NCBI RefSeq assembly: GCF_963676485.1
Contig: NZ_OY781114.1
Span: forward strand, 868,001-932,000
DNA length: 64,000 bases
Direction: 5' to 3'
Source of the DNA: an uncultured Cohaesibacter sp.
GTDB taxonomy: Bacteria > Pseudomonadota > Alphaproteobacteria > Rhizobiales > Cohaesibacteraceae
This document shows positions 46,665-55,240 of this stretch, piece by piece. The position numbers and the translations under genes were made by a program. Below the pieces are notes generated by a model that worked only from the letters and a program-made list of their open reading frames with translations, was not told the DNA's origin and made no database searches. Each line of letters begins with the position of its first letter. Position 1 is the stretch's first letter.

Positions 46665-47699
46665 TCAGAACCCGAACGTTTTGTTCCAGCGTTTTTCCCA
46701 GTCGTCGTTGACTTCCAGAAGTTCCTTGTTTGGCGTCGCTTGCATTTTTTCGACCGTATCCTGACCATAAACAAGGCGAGACGCCTGCTCTTTGGTCAGC
46801 TTAACGGTCTTGTTGATCGGGCCAGACCCGCCGCCCAGTTCGATGGCACCGTCTTTCTGCACCTGCGCAGAGATCGAGAAATCGATGAATTTCAGCGCCA
46901 ATTCCTTGTTTTTGGAATTCTTGGGAATGTTGTAGGTGTTCATCATGCGGAAGTCGCCTTCCTTCAGCTCAGCCCAACCGATATTCGGGTTGGCCGCCTT
47001 GATGGCCGGGAAGGCATAATCCTGTGACAGGCCAATGAAGGCTTCGCCAGTGGACAGCAGATTGGTCAGCTCGGAACCGGAAGAGAAGGTCTTGACGATA
47101 TTCGGCTTCAGTTCGGCCATTTTCGCAAATGTGCCGTCCGGATCCTTGAAGGCGTCGGTGCCTGCGCATTTTGCTGCCATCATGATGGTGAGCGGTGCCC
47201 CCGTCGTATTGAAGGCAGGCATCGCGACAGAGGATTTGAAATCTTCGCGCCACAAATCGCACCAGGATGTGATCGGCTTATCTGTGCGGGTCTTGTCATA
47301 AACAATGCCATAGCGACCGAAGGTGTAGGCCGGACCATATTCACCCTGCGGATGCTTGGCCACTTCATAAAGTTCGTCGAGATGGGTCAGCTTGGAAGAA
47401 TCAATCTTCTCGAAAGCGCCCTGATTGATACCGATTTGGGAAAATTTGTCGGTCAGCAAGATGACGTCGACACCGCCGCGGATGCGGGCCTTGTTCAAGC
47501 GCTCCGGAGCGCCACCGCTTTCGGTGATGATCTTGACATTATGGGCTTTCTCAAATGGCTCAAATACGAAGGGCTGGTAGAAATTGTTCGAATAGCCCCA
47601 GTTGGAGACCACCAGAGTATCTTGCGCATGCGCGAAAGCAGGAAGCGTCAGTGCGATCGCAACAGACGCTGCGCGAATGGAAGAAGGAAAAGACAGCAT
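46665..47699 (-). CDS. ABC transporter substrate-binding protein (PotD/PotF-like)
   Basis: A 344-residue periplasmic protein with signal peptide (RAASVAIALTLPAFAHA, cleaved before QDTL) and the extracellular binding domain starting VVSNWGYSNNFYQPFVFEPFEKAHN. It is the first gene of the eight-gene operon and captures the substrate for the PotABC-like importer. The start at 47699 has AGGAAC upstream; a 23-residue extension to 47768 would run into the promoter. Residues that mark polyamine binding cannot be judged by eye. Confidence 0.92.
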   Translation of the reverse strand: MLSFPSSIRAASVAIALTLPAFAHAQDTLVVSNWGYSNNFYQPFVFEPFEKAHNVKIITESGGAPERLNKARIRGGVDVILLTDKFSQIGINQGAFEKIDSSKLTHLDELYEVAKHPQGEYGPAYTFGRYGIVYDKTRTDKPITSWCDLWREDFKSSVAMPAFNTTGAPLTIMMAAKCAGTDAFKDPDGTFAKMAELKPNIVKTFSSGSELTNLLSTGEAFIGLSQDYAFPAIKAANPNIGWAELKEGDFRMMNTYNIPKNSKNKELALKFIDFSISAQVQKDGAIELGGGSGPINKTVKLTKEQASRLVYGQDTVEKMQATPNKELLEVNDDWEKRWNKTFGF

Positions 47700-47759
47700 A
47701 GCGGGGGATGTTCCTGTTTTTTCGAGCTGGAAAAGAATTTTCCTGTAGGAAATACTGAG

Positions 47760-47814
47760 TAAATACAAAATGCACAGAATTGTGCAAGCGTTGATTTTGA
47801 CTAAATCCTGTGCA
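47760..47814 (-). promoter_or_regulatory. Operon promoter with palindromic operator TGCACA-N4-TGTGCA
   Basis: A perfect 16-base palindrome TGCACA-GAAT-TGTGCA lies at 47771-47786, and a further half site TGTGCA at 47809-47814. On the minus strand TTGCAC (47782-47787) and TATTTA (47760-47765) are 16 bases apart and form a likely promoter for the eight-gene operon; the palindrome covers the -35 and spacer. It also lies upstream of the divergent nucleoside hydrolase gene. The XRE-cupin regulator of the operon is the likely ligand-responsive binder (inference). Confidence 0.55.
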
Positions 47815-47915
47815 AAGTAGCGCTGCTGGCCTTGCTATGTCCGTCTTGTCATTTCACGAATTGGGAAGATGGAGGGATGTGCCAGTAGACGATTTCTAGC
47901 TGGGATTTAACTTCA

Positions 47916-48824
47916 GTGAAACTGATTATTGATACGGACCCGGGCATCGATGATGCCTTGGCCATTGCCTATGCTGCTCTGCATCCAGACATCGAATTGG
48001 TTGGTCTGACCACGATTTTTGGCAATGTGACCACTGCGCAGGCAACGCGCAACGCGCTCTATCTTGCGGAAAAAATGAACCTTTCCATCCCCGTTGCATC
48101 CGGCGCGGAGAAGCCGTTGGTGCTTCCCCCCTTTGCTCCCAAAACACAGGTGCATGGCCTTGAAGGGCTGGGTCATCTGCCCGCTCCCGCCCCTGTCGGC
48201 AAAGCCAGCTCTCTCGCTGCGGCTGAATTTTTATGCAATATGGCAGAGCGCTATCAGGGCGAATTAGTCGTTTGTCCCATCGGACCAATCACGAATATTG
48301 CGCATGCTCTCCAATTGGATACAAACTTTTCACAAAATGTGGACAAGATTGTTTTCATGGGTGGAGCACTGGATGTGCGCGGCAATGTTTCACCTTATGC
48401 GGAAGCCAACGCATTCCACGACCCGCACGCGCTGGACTTCGTTTTGGCGTCTGGTGCGGACGTCACCATGGTTGGTCTGGACGTGACCTTGCAAGTGCTT
48501 CTTGACGAACAAGACTTCAACCAGATTGCCTCAAGGAAGAACCCGATTGGCGGTTTTCTCAAAGAACTCGGGCGCTTCTATCTGGATTTTTACAAGAGCA
48601 TTGGCTTATCCGGTTGCGGCCTGCATGACCCTATGGCGATCATCGCAGCCCTCTACCCAGACCTTTTCACAATGGAATCCATCCCTCTTGAAGCCATCAC
48701 GGAAGGGAAAGCCAGCGGCCGAACATGCCGCAGTCAATCCAAGACGCGCACGCCATCTCTCGTCACCCTTGGCTGTGATGCAGAGGCGATTCGGGACACA
48801 TTCTTCTCCATATTTGACCGCTAA
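47916..48824 (+). CDS. Nucleoside hydrolase (inosine-uridine preferring type)
   Basis: A 302-residue ribonucleoside hydrolase that splits nucleosides to base and ribose. The Ca2+-binding signature DTDPGIDDALAIAYA is at the N-terminus, with TIFGNVTTAQATRNAL, FMGGALDVRGNVSPYAEANAFHDP and a late GLHDPMAI. The start is GTG at 47916. It faces away from the ABC/amidohydrolase operon across a 216-base region with the palindrome, so the released base may feed the operon's enzymes. Length and motifs are normal. Confidence 0.93.
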   Translation: MKLIIDTDPGIDDALAIAYAALHPDIELVGLTTIFGNVTTAQATRNALYLAEKMNLSIPVASGAEKPLVLPPFAPKTQVHGLEGLGHLPAPAPVGKASSLAAAEFLCNMAERYQGELVVCPIGPITNIAHALQLDTNFSQNVDKIVFMGGALDVRGNVSPYAEANAFHDPHALDFVLASGADVTMVGLDVTLQVLLDEQDFNQIASRKNPIGGFLKELGRFYLDFYKSIGLSGCGLHDPMAIIAALYPDLFTMESIPLEAITEGKASGRTCRSQSKTRTPSLVTLGCDAEAIRDTFFSIFDR

Positions 48825-48997
48825 GGCCCATCCCGAACGATCTCCGTCCAAAGGCCTACTGAAGTGGCAGTGATACAGCTGGGAGGGTGGGAAAAGGCCG
48901 GCGGGATGTAAAACTCATTTATATTGCGCAAGAAGTTCCACTATCAGTGCCCAAGCCTTCGATGCGCTATTGCCATGTTTGAATTTACCGCCTAGGT

Positions 48998-50206
48998 ATG
49001 ATTTTGCTGACCACGTCACGACAATTTAGAGAAATGTGTTCGGCGCAGTATTCTAGGCAATCCGCCTTCGAGGAGATATCGAGCGGGCTATCGAAACAAA
49101 AGGGGATAGAAGTGAATTATCCGTTTCGAGTTCAATATCATCGCACTCGCAAGAAAATTGCGTCTTCTATTGATCGTATGTGGCCTTCCCTTCCATTTTT
49201 AGATCAAGTTGAAATCCTGCACCAAGAACATCGGCCTCCATATGATTTTGGCCTTCCGACACCTCTGCCAGATCAAGCCCGCGTTTTTCTTAGCCAATGG
49301 CAAACAAGATCAGACCTCGAGGCCATCTACAAAGTCAAAGAACCTTGCACCATCGATCCCAAGATGGGAATTGTATTTTCAAACAAGAAAGTGCTCTGGG
49401 GCTCCAGCGATCTGCCTTACCGTGAGCGCAATCCGAAGTTTCTGTCGCATCTGAGAAAGCCTGATCGATACCTTGAAAAGGCAATTTCGCTTCATCATGT
49501 TCACGGCGACAATTACTTCCATTTCTTCATGTTTGTTGTTTGCAAAGTAATGGCCTGCCGTACGTTTGGTTTACCGGACTCTATACCTTTTCTTGTCAAT
49601 GAGCAGACAGCGAACACCCCTTTTTTCAAGCAAGCGATTTCGTTGGGGCTTTTTGGAAAACATGAAATTGTCGTTCAGCCACGCAAAAAAGTGTTCGGCG
49701 TTAAGGAATGCTATCTTGTAAGAACCTTTGCTGTTCACGACCCCTATTTTGACCAAATCTGCAAGGCAATGGGACTTGAGGAAGACCCTGCTGACGGCCC
49801 TCCAATCCTACTAGTGCGAGATGAAACAGCGCCCAATGGGCGGACTTATCGCAATCAAGCAGAATTAAGTAATTTCGCTAAGGATAGGGGATTTCAGGTT
49901 TTCGATCCCGGTCAGTTGCCAATCATTGATCAGGCCCGGATTTTCAACCGATCTCCTCTTATTATATCGCCACACGGCGCTGGCTTGACCAATATTATTT
50001 TCCGAAGAAAAAAACCAAGTCATTTGATTGAGCTATTTAACCCGGGAATGGGATCCGGTCACTACTATCTTATCGCAATGGAAAAGGGCTTTCATTATGC
50101 AAGTCAGATGACCATCAATCCCGTCGGTACGTCATTTACAGCGAACACAGAAGTGGACCTTTCTGCCCTGAAAGCAAGAATAGACCCCTTGATGGATCAA
50201 CTTTAG
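48998..50206 (+). CDS. Glycosyltransferase family 61 protein
   Basis: A 402-residue GT61 (DUF563) enzyme with the family's C-terminal signature IISPHGAGLTNIIFRR and the earlier YFHFF block of HHVHGDNYFHFFMF. GT61 enzymes add sugars such as xylose or GlcNAc in surface polysaccharides. There is no signal peptide or membrane helix. The gene is visibly A+T-richer than its neighbours, and the preceding bases show no operon partner, which suggests horizontal acquisition. ATG at 49034 is an alternative start. It faces the GT4 gene. Confidence 0.88.
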   Translation: MILLTTSRQFREMCSAQYSRQSAFEEISSGLSKQKGIEVNYPFRVQYHRTRKKIASSIDRMWPSLPFLDQVEILHQEHRPPYDFGLPTPLPDQARVFLSQWQTRSDLEAIYKVKEPCTIDPKMGIVFSNKKVLWGSSDLPYRERNPKFLSHLRKPDRYLEKAISLHHVHGDNYFHFFMFVVCKVMACRTFGLPDSIPFLVNEQTANTPFFKQAISLGLFGKHEIVVQPRKKVFGVKECYLVRTFAVHDPYFDQICKAMGLEEDPADGPPILLVRDETAPNGRTYRNQAELSNFAKDRGFQVFDPGQLPIIDQARIFNRSPLIISPHGAGLTNIIFRRKKPSHLIELFNPGMGSGHYYLIAMEKGFHYASQMTINPVGTSFTANTEVDLSALKARIDPLMDQL

Positions 50207-50384
50207 AATTTTCTCTCGATCTCGAGGAGGAATTTCTGGCCTCATGCCAATAGTCTTACACTGGGCTGCGATGGTCTTGAAGTCCCTAGGCGTGTTCTGC
50301 GCCTAACTTGCGGACAAGGTGCCTATCTCTCTGGATATTCACCTTGTTTGAAAGCTGAGACGCGATACGGAACTGTGCTCCAAG

Positions 50385-51650
50385 TTATCTGTGTTTTGCC
50401 TCGCCCCGCGCTTTATTTTTTAGACTCTTGAGACCTATCTTCAAGATATTCTTGGCGTGACGTAAGGCCATCAAAATCTTCGAACCGTGAAGGCTCAAGT
50501 GCGGGGGATTGCTTTCAATGTGTTGGTCGCCGGAAACAATCTTGTCGATAATCTGTTGCCAGCGAAGTAGTGTTTCCGGTGTTCGGTTGGCAAACCCATG
50601 GGCGACAGAGATAGATCTGTTGGACATTTCCTCGTATCTTTGAGAGTTTTCCGTCAGCCATTTGAGCTTATCGACTATTTCAAATGGAGATTTCAAGCTT
50701 AACTCCGGAAAGTAACGCATTGCATCAGCCATGCCAAAATCATCAGATGCAATGACCGGAACCCCCATAGACATGCATTCAAGTGGCGTTGCGGGAAACG
50801 CTTCCGTTCGTCCGGTAGGATTGAGTATAGCGACATGGCTGTTCTTTATGATGTCTGTTTTCTCTTTTCCGAGATTACCGTGAAACGTCACCCTTCCTGT
50901 TTGCAAGTCATTATCGGGTATGTGACTGCGAATAAGATCTGCATAGGCTTTCGTCGTCGGAATTATGGGATCTTGGCTCTCAACTCCATGCGTTTCTGAG
51001 CCTCCAATAACATGCAGTTCGGCATTGGGAAATGCAGCAACAATCTCACGCCATTGCCGGGACAAATGGTGGAAGCCCTTGCCGTGAGACAAGGCACCCA
51101 TATAGACCAATTTCAGCGGCTGGTTGCTCGAAGGTAACTGCCGCACATTGGCTTTTCTTTTGCAAAAGGCAGGGAGAAAGAAGAGATTTGAAATATGCCA
51201 GTGAGGCCGATACAAAAGCTTGTTGGAGTGATACTGGTAATCGCCGACTGAAACGAAAACAGGGAAGCGCAACCTCAACAAATCAGGCGCCTTGTGGAAT
51301 GGATGATGGATCCAAGGCACAATGCGAGAAATTTGTTCGTCACTGAGGTTGGAATTCAGTGCTCCCATTTGACAGATCATTATAGAATCGGATGATGAAA
51401 GAATGCCGCCCTGCAAGGCATCTTGAAGAGACAAATAATCCAGTTGGTCCAGATTTTTTGGACACTTTTCAATGTTTACAGCACTCTGATTCAAAAGAAA
51501 TATTTCATAATCCGGCCTTTGGCGCGCTAGCGACAGCGCCAACATGATGGTTACAAATTGTGTGCCACCAACTCCGGGATTAATACCATCATCGGAAAAT
51601 GTTTTGCCGATGATATTTTGCGCAAAAAGCGGGAAGTAAACTTTAGTCAT
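50385..51650 (-). CDS. Glycosyltransferase family 4 (GT-B) protein
   Basis: A 421-residue GT-B enzyme (start MTKVYFPLFAQNIIG at 51650, with AAGG upstream; a start at 51716 adds 22 non-conserved residues). It has the N-terminal GGT loop (NPGVGGTQFVTI), LVYMGALSHGKGFHH at the domain hinge, and the C-terminal nucleotide-sugar site NPTGRTEAFPATPLECMSMGVPVIASD. The C-terminal 60 residues are basic. The sugar is unknown. Like the GT61 gene it is A+T-richer than the rest of the window; a 178-base gap between the two holds no recognised gene. Confidence 0.88.
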   Translation of the reverse strand: MTKVYFPLFAQNIIGKTFSDDGINPGVGGTQFVTIMLALSLARQRPDYEIFLLNQSAVNIEKCPKNLDQLDYLSLQDALQGGILSSSDSIMICQMGALNSNLSDEQISRIVPWIHHPFHKAPDLLRLRFPVFVSVGDYQYHSNKLLYRPHWHISNLFFLPAFCKRKANVRQLPSSNQPLKLVYMGALSHGKGFHHLSRQWREIVAAFPNAELHVIGGSETHGVESQDPIIPTTKAYADLIRSHIPDNDLQTGRVTFHGNLGKEKTDIIKNSHVAILNPTGRTEAFPATPLECMSMGVPVIASDDFGMADAMRYFPELSLKSPFEIVDKLKWLTENSQRYEEMSNRSISVAHGFANRTPETLLRWQQIIDKIVSGDQHIESNPPHLSLHGSKILMALRHAKNILKIGLKSLKNKARGEAKHR

Positions 51651-51762
51651 TTGGATTGACCTTAGTATTTTGTCTCTTTCGACGGGAACATAGCTGAAAA
51701 TCAGAACGGTATCCATGTCGCTCTATCATTATTGACTAACATATAAGATAAGCTTTTCAGGC

Positions 51763-52073
51763 GATCAGGCCACTGAAGTTGCCCGTGATCGTGCAGACTG
51801 AAGGCACTGACCTCCGAGGCTCCGTCCGGAAGGTGTCTCGTTATTTTTCATACAGCTGTGCTGAACTCTGTCTCACCGGAGGTGCAAAAGGAATTTGCGG
51901 TGCTCGTGAAAGATCTTGGAGCAGAGAGGCAGGCCAATGGAGGCGTGCTTACGCTCCCCGCTGTTGCTCCCGCCGCAAGGCCTAAAGCTCATCCGGGCGC
52001 CTTCGTCTTCAACCGCAAGGGTCGAACGATTGCTCACACCGGTTCGCATGGCCAGTTTGTGGCGTGGCTGTGA
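51763..52073 (+). pseudogene. 3' remnant of a DUF2332 gene, frameshifted
   Basis: In one frame from 51789 to the TGA at 52071-52073 the translation reads LVIFHTAVLNSVSPEVQKEF, later GGVLTLPAVAPA and finally PGAFVFNRKGRTIAHTG, HGQFVAWL. This is the C-terminus of DUF2332 proteins (VVFHSAVLAY.. then G-x-F-x-L-x-R-D-G-R-P-x-A-x-T-G-x-H-G-Q-x-x-x-W-L). An in-frame TGA at 51786 closes it, and the preceding codons (DQATEVARDRAD) continue in another frame, so a frameshift is present. The remaining 200 or more N-terminal residues are missing, replaced by the glycosyltransferase region. It is therefore a decayed gene of normal-composition DNA. Confidence 0.65.
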
Positions 52074-52118
52074 TCTGGACGACTATGCTGGTTTTTGTTT
52101 GATGGGGAAGAGCGCTGT

Positions 52119-52192
52119 TGGAGCGGGTGAAGGGAATCGAACCCTCGTCTTAAGCTTGGGAAGCTTCTGCTCTACCATTGAGCTACACCCGC
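52119..52192 (-). tRNA. tRNA-Gly (anticodon CCC)
   Basis: The minus strand folds as a 74-base tRNA with encoded CCA: acceptor GCGGGTG/CACCCGC, D arm GCTC-AATGGTA-GAGC, anticodon arm GAAGC-TTCCCAA-GCTTA, T arm GAGGG-TTCGATT-CCCTT, discriminator T. The anticodon loop TTCCCAA gives CCC, reading GGG. The 27-43 pair is G-A, as I recall in related alphaproteobacterial tRNA-Gly(CCC). A DUF2332 fragment and two acquired-looking genes end near its 3' side, a common attachment place. Confidence 0.96.
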
Positions 52193-52236
52193 CTTCTGGC
52201 AACGGCCCAATTAGGTCATTGCTTCAGGATAAAGTG

Positions 52237-52264
52237 TATCTATCACACTGAGCCATTTGCTCAA
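52237..52264 (-). promoter_or_regulatory. Predicted tRNA-Gly promoter
   Basis: On the minus strand TTGAGC (52259-52264) and TAGATA (52237-52242) are 16 bases apart, with the -10 about 44 bases before the mature tRNA 5' end. The rest of 52193-52480 shows a direct repeat-like TTTTTTGTCAGTTTTTTGAC at about 52277-52300 but no gene. Confidence 0.4.
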
Positions 52265-52480
52265 GATGGCAAAGCTGCTTTTTTGTCAGTTTTTTGACGG
52301 TGCGAACAGTTTTCTTTCCCGTCCTTAATTTGGTCGCTGATCAGGGCTGATGCGATGGCATTTAGCATGCCATTTGACAAACAGCACCCGCTTATGCATG
52401 AAACTACTTATCTCCACCTTGAATTCTCTATTCCAGCCCCCAATTTCTGGCGGTTAACCCTTTTGATTCTTCAAACTGAA

Positions 52481-53314
52481 ATGGCTTTGCGACAGGATTT
52501 CATTCGTATGTTGGACCGCATCAAATCAATTCTGGGCTCTCGAACCTTCGAACTTGGCATCACCGGACTTATCGTTCTGAATGCGATTACTCTGGCATTG
52601 GAAACATGGCCCGCCGCGGAAACCCGTTTCGGTGGTTTGTTCCATATCGTCGATCGTACTATTCTCGTCGTCTTCGTGGTGGAGATAACCATGCGACTGC
52701 TGGTCCATCGGCTGCGCTTTTTCACCGATCCGTGGTCCCTGTTCGATTTCACCGTGGTTGCCATTTCCCTGTTGCCGACAACCGGTGCGCTCTCGGTGTT
52801 GCGCGCCTTCAGGGTGCTGCGTGTTCTGCGGCTCATCAGTTTCGTTCCCTCGCTGCGGCGTGTGGTTGGGGCCTTGCTGGAGGCGCTTCCCGGGTTGGGC
52901 TCGATCACTCTGCTCTTGGGGCTGCTCTATTTTGTATTTGCGGTGATGGCGACCAAGCTTTATGGCGCCGAGTTCCCCGACTGGTTCGGCAGCCTTGGTG
53001 CATCAGCCTATACGCTGTTTCAGGTGATGACACTGGAGAGCTGGTCCATGGGTATCGTGCGGCCGGTGATGGAATCCCATCCCTATGCCTGGCTCTTCTT
53101 CGTGCCCTTCATTCTGGCGACATCCTTTACCGTTCTGAACCTCTTTATCGGCATCATCGTTTCGGCGATGCAGTCCGAGCATGAAGCCACAGCAGAGGCC
53201 GACCGTGCGGCCCTGCATTTGGAAACAGAAGGGGTCATGGCCGAAGTCAAAGCCCTGCGCACCGAGATTTCCGAGCTGCGGGCCTTGATCAGGGCACAAG
53301 GTACCGGCAAGTAA
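52481..53314 (+). CDS. Bacterial voltage-gated sodium channel (BacNav/NaChBac family)
   Basis: A 277-residue six-helix channel subunit that tetramerises. S1-S3 include GITGLIVLNAITLALETW; S4 carries arginines every third residue (LRAFRVLRVLRLISFVPSLRR); the pore loop holds TLESWSM at residues 184-190, identical to the Na+ selectivity filter of NavAb; S6 is LATSFTVLNLFIGIIVSAM. A C-terminal coiled coil (AEVKALRTEISELRALI) follows. BacNav channels affect motility and pH or salt responses in marine and alkaliphilic bacteria. The start is uncertain: 52481 (MALRQDF), 52508 (MLDRIKS) or farther upstream to 52355. Confidence 0.93.
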   Translation: MALRQDFIRMLDRIKSILGSRTFELGITGLIVLNAITLALETWPAAETRFGGLFHIVDRTILVVFVVEITMRLLVHRLRFFTDPWSLFDFTVVAISLLPTTGALSVLRAFRVLRVLRLISFVPSLRRVVGALLEALPGLGSITLLLGLLYFVFAVMATKLYGAEFPDWFGSLGASAYTLFQVMTLESWSMGIVRPVMESHPYAWLFFVPFILATSFTVLNLFIGIIVSAMQSEHEATAEADRAALHLETEGVMAEVKALRTEISELRALIRAQGTGK

Positions 53315-53448
53315 AGGACAATAGAGTCGGCCCGGAAGGCAGGCAGAAGCAACAGGCTTTTCACATTCTGTCCAGGCGCAGTCATTTTGCTGCCTTGATT
53401 GGAGGCTTTGGTCGGCAAATCTTCCACAATTCGGGATTTAGAACCAGA

Positions 53449-54126
53449 ATGCCTAGCTCCAATATTCTTCCCATTCTCTATTCCTTTCGACGCTGCCCCT
53501 ATGCCATGCGTGGACGAATGGGGTTGTTTGCTTCTGGCGTCGTTGTGGAACTTAGAGAGATTGTCCTAAGGAACAAACCGGCCCATATGCTGGAAATTTC
53601 CCCCAAGGGCACGATACCTGTTTTGCTGCTGCCCGACGGGACGGTCATCGATGAAAGCCTTGACATCATGCTCTGGGCCCTCAAGCAGAATGATCCTTGG
53701 GACTGGCTTTCTCCTGAAGAAGAAACACTGGACGACATGTTGGCGCTGATCGACGAGCTGGATGGCTCCTTCAAGCACCATCTGGATCGCTATAAATATT
53801 CCAGTCGATATGAGAATGCCGACGAGGTGGTGCACCGCTCCATGGCCATGGTGGCGCTGGCCTCGCTGCAGGCACGTCTGGAGCTTTCGCCCCATTTGTT
53901 CGGCTCACGCCCATGTCTTGCTGATATCGCGCTCTTTCCCTTTGTGCGGCAATTTGCCAACACCGACCGAGATTGGTTCGACACCAATGCGCCTATTGCC
54001 TTGCGCAAATGGCTTGTCGGGTATGAAACATCCGAGCTGTTCATGAATATTTTTTGCAAATGGCCCGTATGGCAGGAAGGTGATCCGGTCACCCTGTTTC
54101 CAGCCCTCAAGCAAGAGCAGGAGTGA
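53449..54126 (+). CDS. Glutathione S-transferase family protein
   Basis: A 225-residue protein with an N-terminal thioredoxin-fold domain (LYSFRRCPYAMRGRMGL, with a CPY motif like GrxB/omega-type transferases; GTIPVLLLPDGTVIDESLDIM as the glutathione-binding cis-Pro and Glu-Ser block) and an all-helical C-terminal domain ending LADIALFPFVRQFA...GY. The Cys-type N-terminal site suggests thiol transfer or deglutathionylation. ATG 53449 is chosen; a TTG at 53395 would extend it by 18. Its stop is 26 bases from the end of the converging acetyltransferase gene. Confidence 0.87.
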   Translation: MPSSNILPILYSFRRCPYAMRGRMGLFASGVVVELREIVLRNKPAHMLEISPKGTIPVLLLPDGTVIDESLDIMLWALKQNDPWDWLSPEEETLDDMLALIDELDGSFKHHLDRYKYSSRYENADEVVHRSMAMVALASLQARLELSPHLFGSRPCLADIALFPFVRQFANTDRDWFDTNAPIALRKWLVGYETSELFMNIFCKWPVWQEGDPVTLFPALKQEQE

Positions 54127-54151
54127 GAGCAAAAGCGCGCGCTTTATGCGG

Positions 54152-55240
54152 TCAGGATACCCAGCGACGCAAACGCTCGGATATCGGGGTCCGGTTCATG
54201 GCCTCAGCGACCGTCAGGCCGACATTGCCAAGCACGGAATGGGTGTGCCAAAGCGTGAAGATCGGCATTTTACGCGTGCCGAATTTGAGCTTGTAGGGCT
54301 CGTCCCCCACCGTGAAATCGAAGATCTGCATGCCTTCCTTGATGCATTCCTCAATCAGGTCTTCTGTCATCAGCAAGCCGGGGGAATAACGCCCCACCCG
54401 TTCGAAATCGAGCCCCATCATCAACATCAGATACCGGCCGTTATGCTCAATGGCATATTGCACGGCGACGATCTGATCGTCATAGGTGAATTGATACAGG
54501 CGCACATAGCCGCTTGCTGCATTCTCGATTGCCAGATTGACATAAAAATCGAAAGTGACTGGTCTCTGGATGAGGTCCTCACCGGGGCGATCCTTGTAGC
54601 GTTCCTTATGGAAGGTGCGCAGTTGATCCATGGCCACGCGGATGGGCTCTTCATCAACAAGGCGATGCATTTGCCAATTGCCTTCACGCATCATGGCTCG
54701 CCGCTTCTTGTCGCGATGCTTTCGCTCACTTTTGGAAATATTGGCAAGACGCCATTCCTGATAGTCCGGAACGAGATCCGTGACATAGGCTGAAAAGTCC
54801 GCACGCTGGAAATTACCCGAAGGGAAAAGCCGCAAGACAGCGGGGTCATTGAAAGGCATATGCTTGACGCGCAGCACGTCATAAGCTCCCAGCGTTTCCA
54901 GCAGGCGCTTGCTCAGATAATCAGGGTCTGGAATCCAGCTTCCAATATCCTTGTGCATCGTGGGGAGCGCATAGTCGACCAGAGACATGTTGGCATATTC
55001 GAAGATCGTGGCTCCCAGCTTTTTACGGGCGATCAGCGGAAAAAGACCGACAAGGCAGCCGGACTTCTTGCAACGCATTTGCAACGTACGCTCTTCGATA
55101 TCGGGAAAATTCTTGAGATATTGCTGCATCGCATGATGCCAGACAGGATGTTGGAAAGCAGTTACATCAGCCTGTTCAAACAGCGCCTTATACTCTTCGG
55201 AACGAAAATCGAAATTAGAACATACGCTCAAATCAAGCAT
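54152..55240 (-). CDS. GNAT acetyltransferase (BioF2/FemAB-like fold)
   Basis: A 362-residue cytoplasmic protein of two GNAT-like halves, as in BioF2-like / CelD-type enzymes. Visible: FPLIARKKLGATIFEYANMSLVDY in the first half, SKSERKHRDKKRRAMMREG basic helix at about 170-190, and VAVQYAIEHNGRYLMLMMGLDFERVGRYSPGLLMTEDLI and FDFTVGDEPYKLKFGTR in the second. Proteins of this type act in polysaccharide or lipid acylation and are often found with cellulose/exopolysaccharide genes; here none is adjacent. The gap 55241-55414 is A+T-rich with an AAGTAT/ATACTT repeat. Confidence 0.84.
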   Translation of the reverse strand: MLDLSVCSNFDFRSEEYKALFEQADVTAFQHPVWHHAMQQYLKNFPDIEERTLQMRCKKSGCLVGLFPLIARKKLGATIFEYANMSLVDYALPTMHKDIGSWIPDPDYLSKRLLETLGAYDVLRVKHMPFNDPAVLRLFPSGNFQRADFSAYVTDLVPDYQEWRLANISKSERKHRDKKRRAMMREGNWQMHRLVDEEPIRVAMDQLRTFHKERYKDRPGEDLIQRPVTFDFYVNLAIENAASGYVRLYQFTYDDQIVAVQYAIEHNGRYLMLMMGLDFERVGRYSPGLLMTEDLIEECIKEGMQIFDFTVGDEPYKLKFGTRKMPIFTLWHTHSVLGNVGLTVAEAMNRTPISERLRRWVS

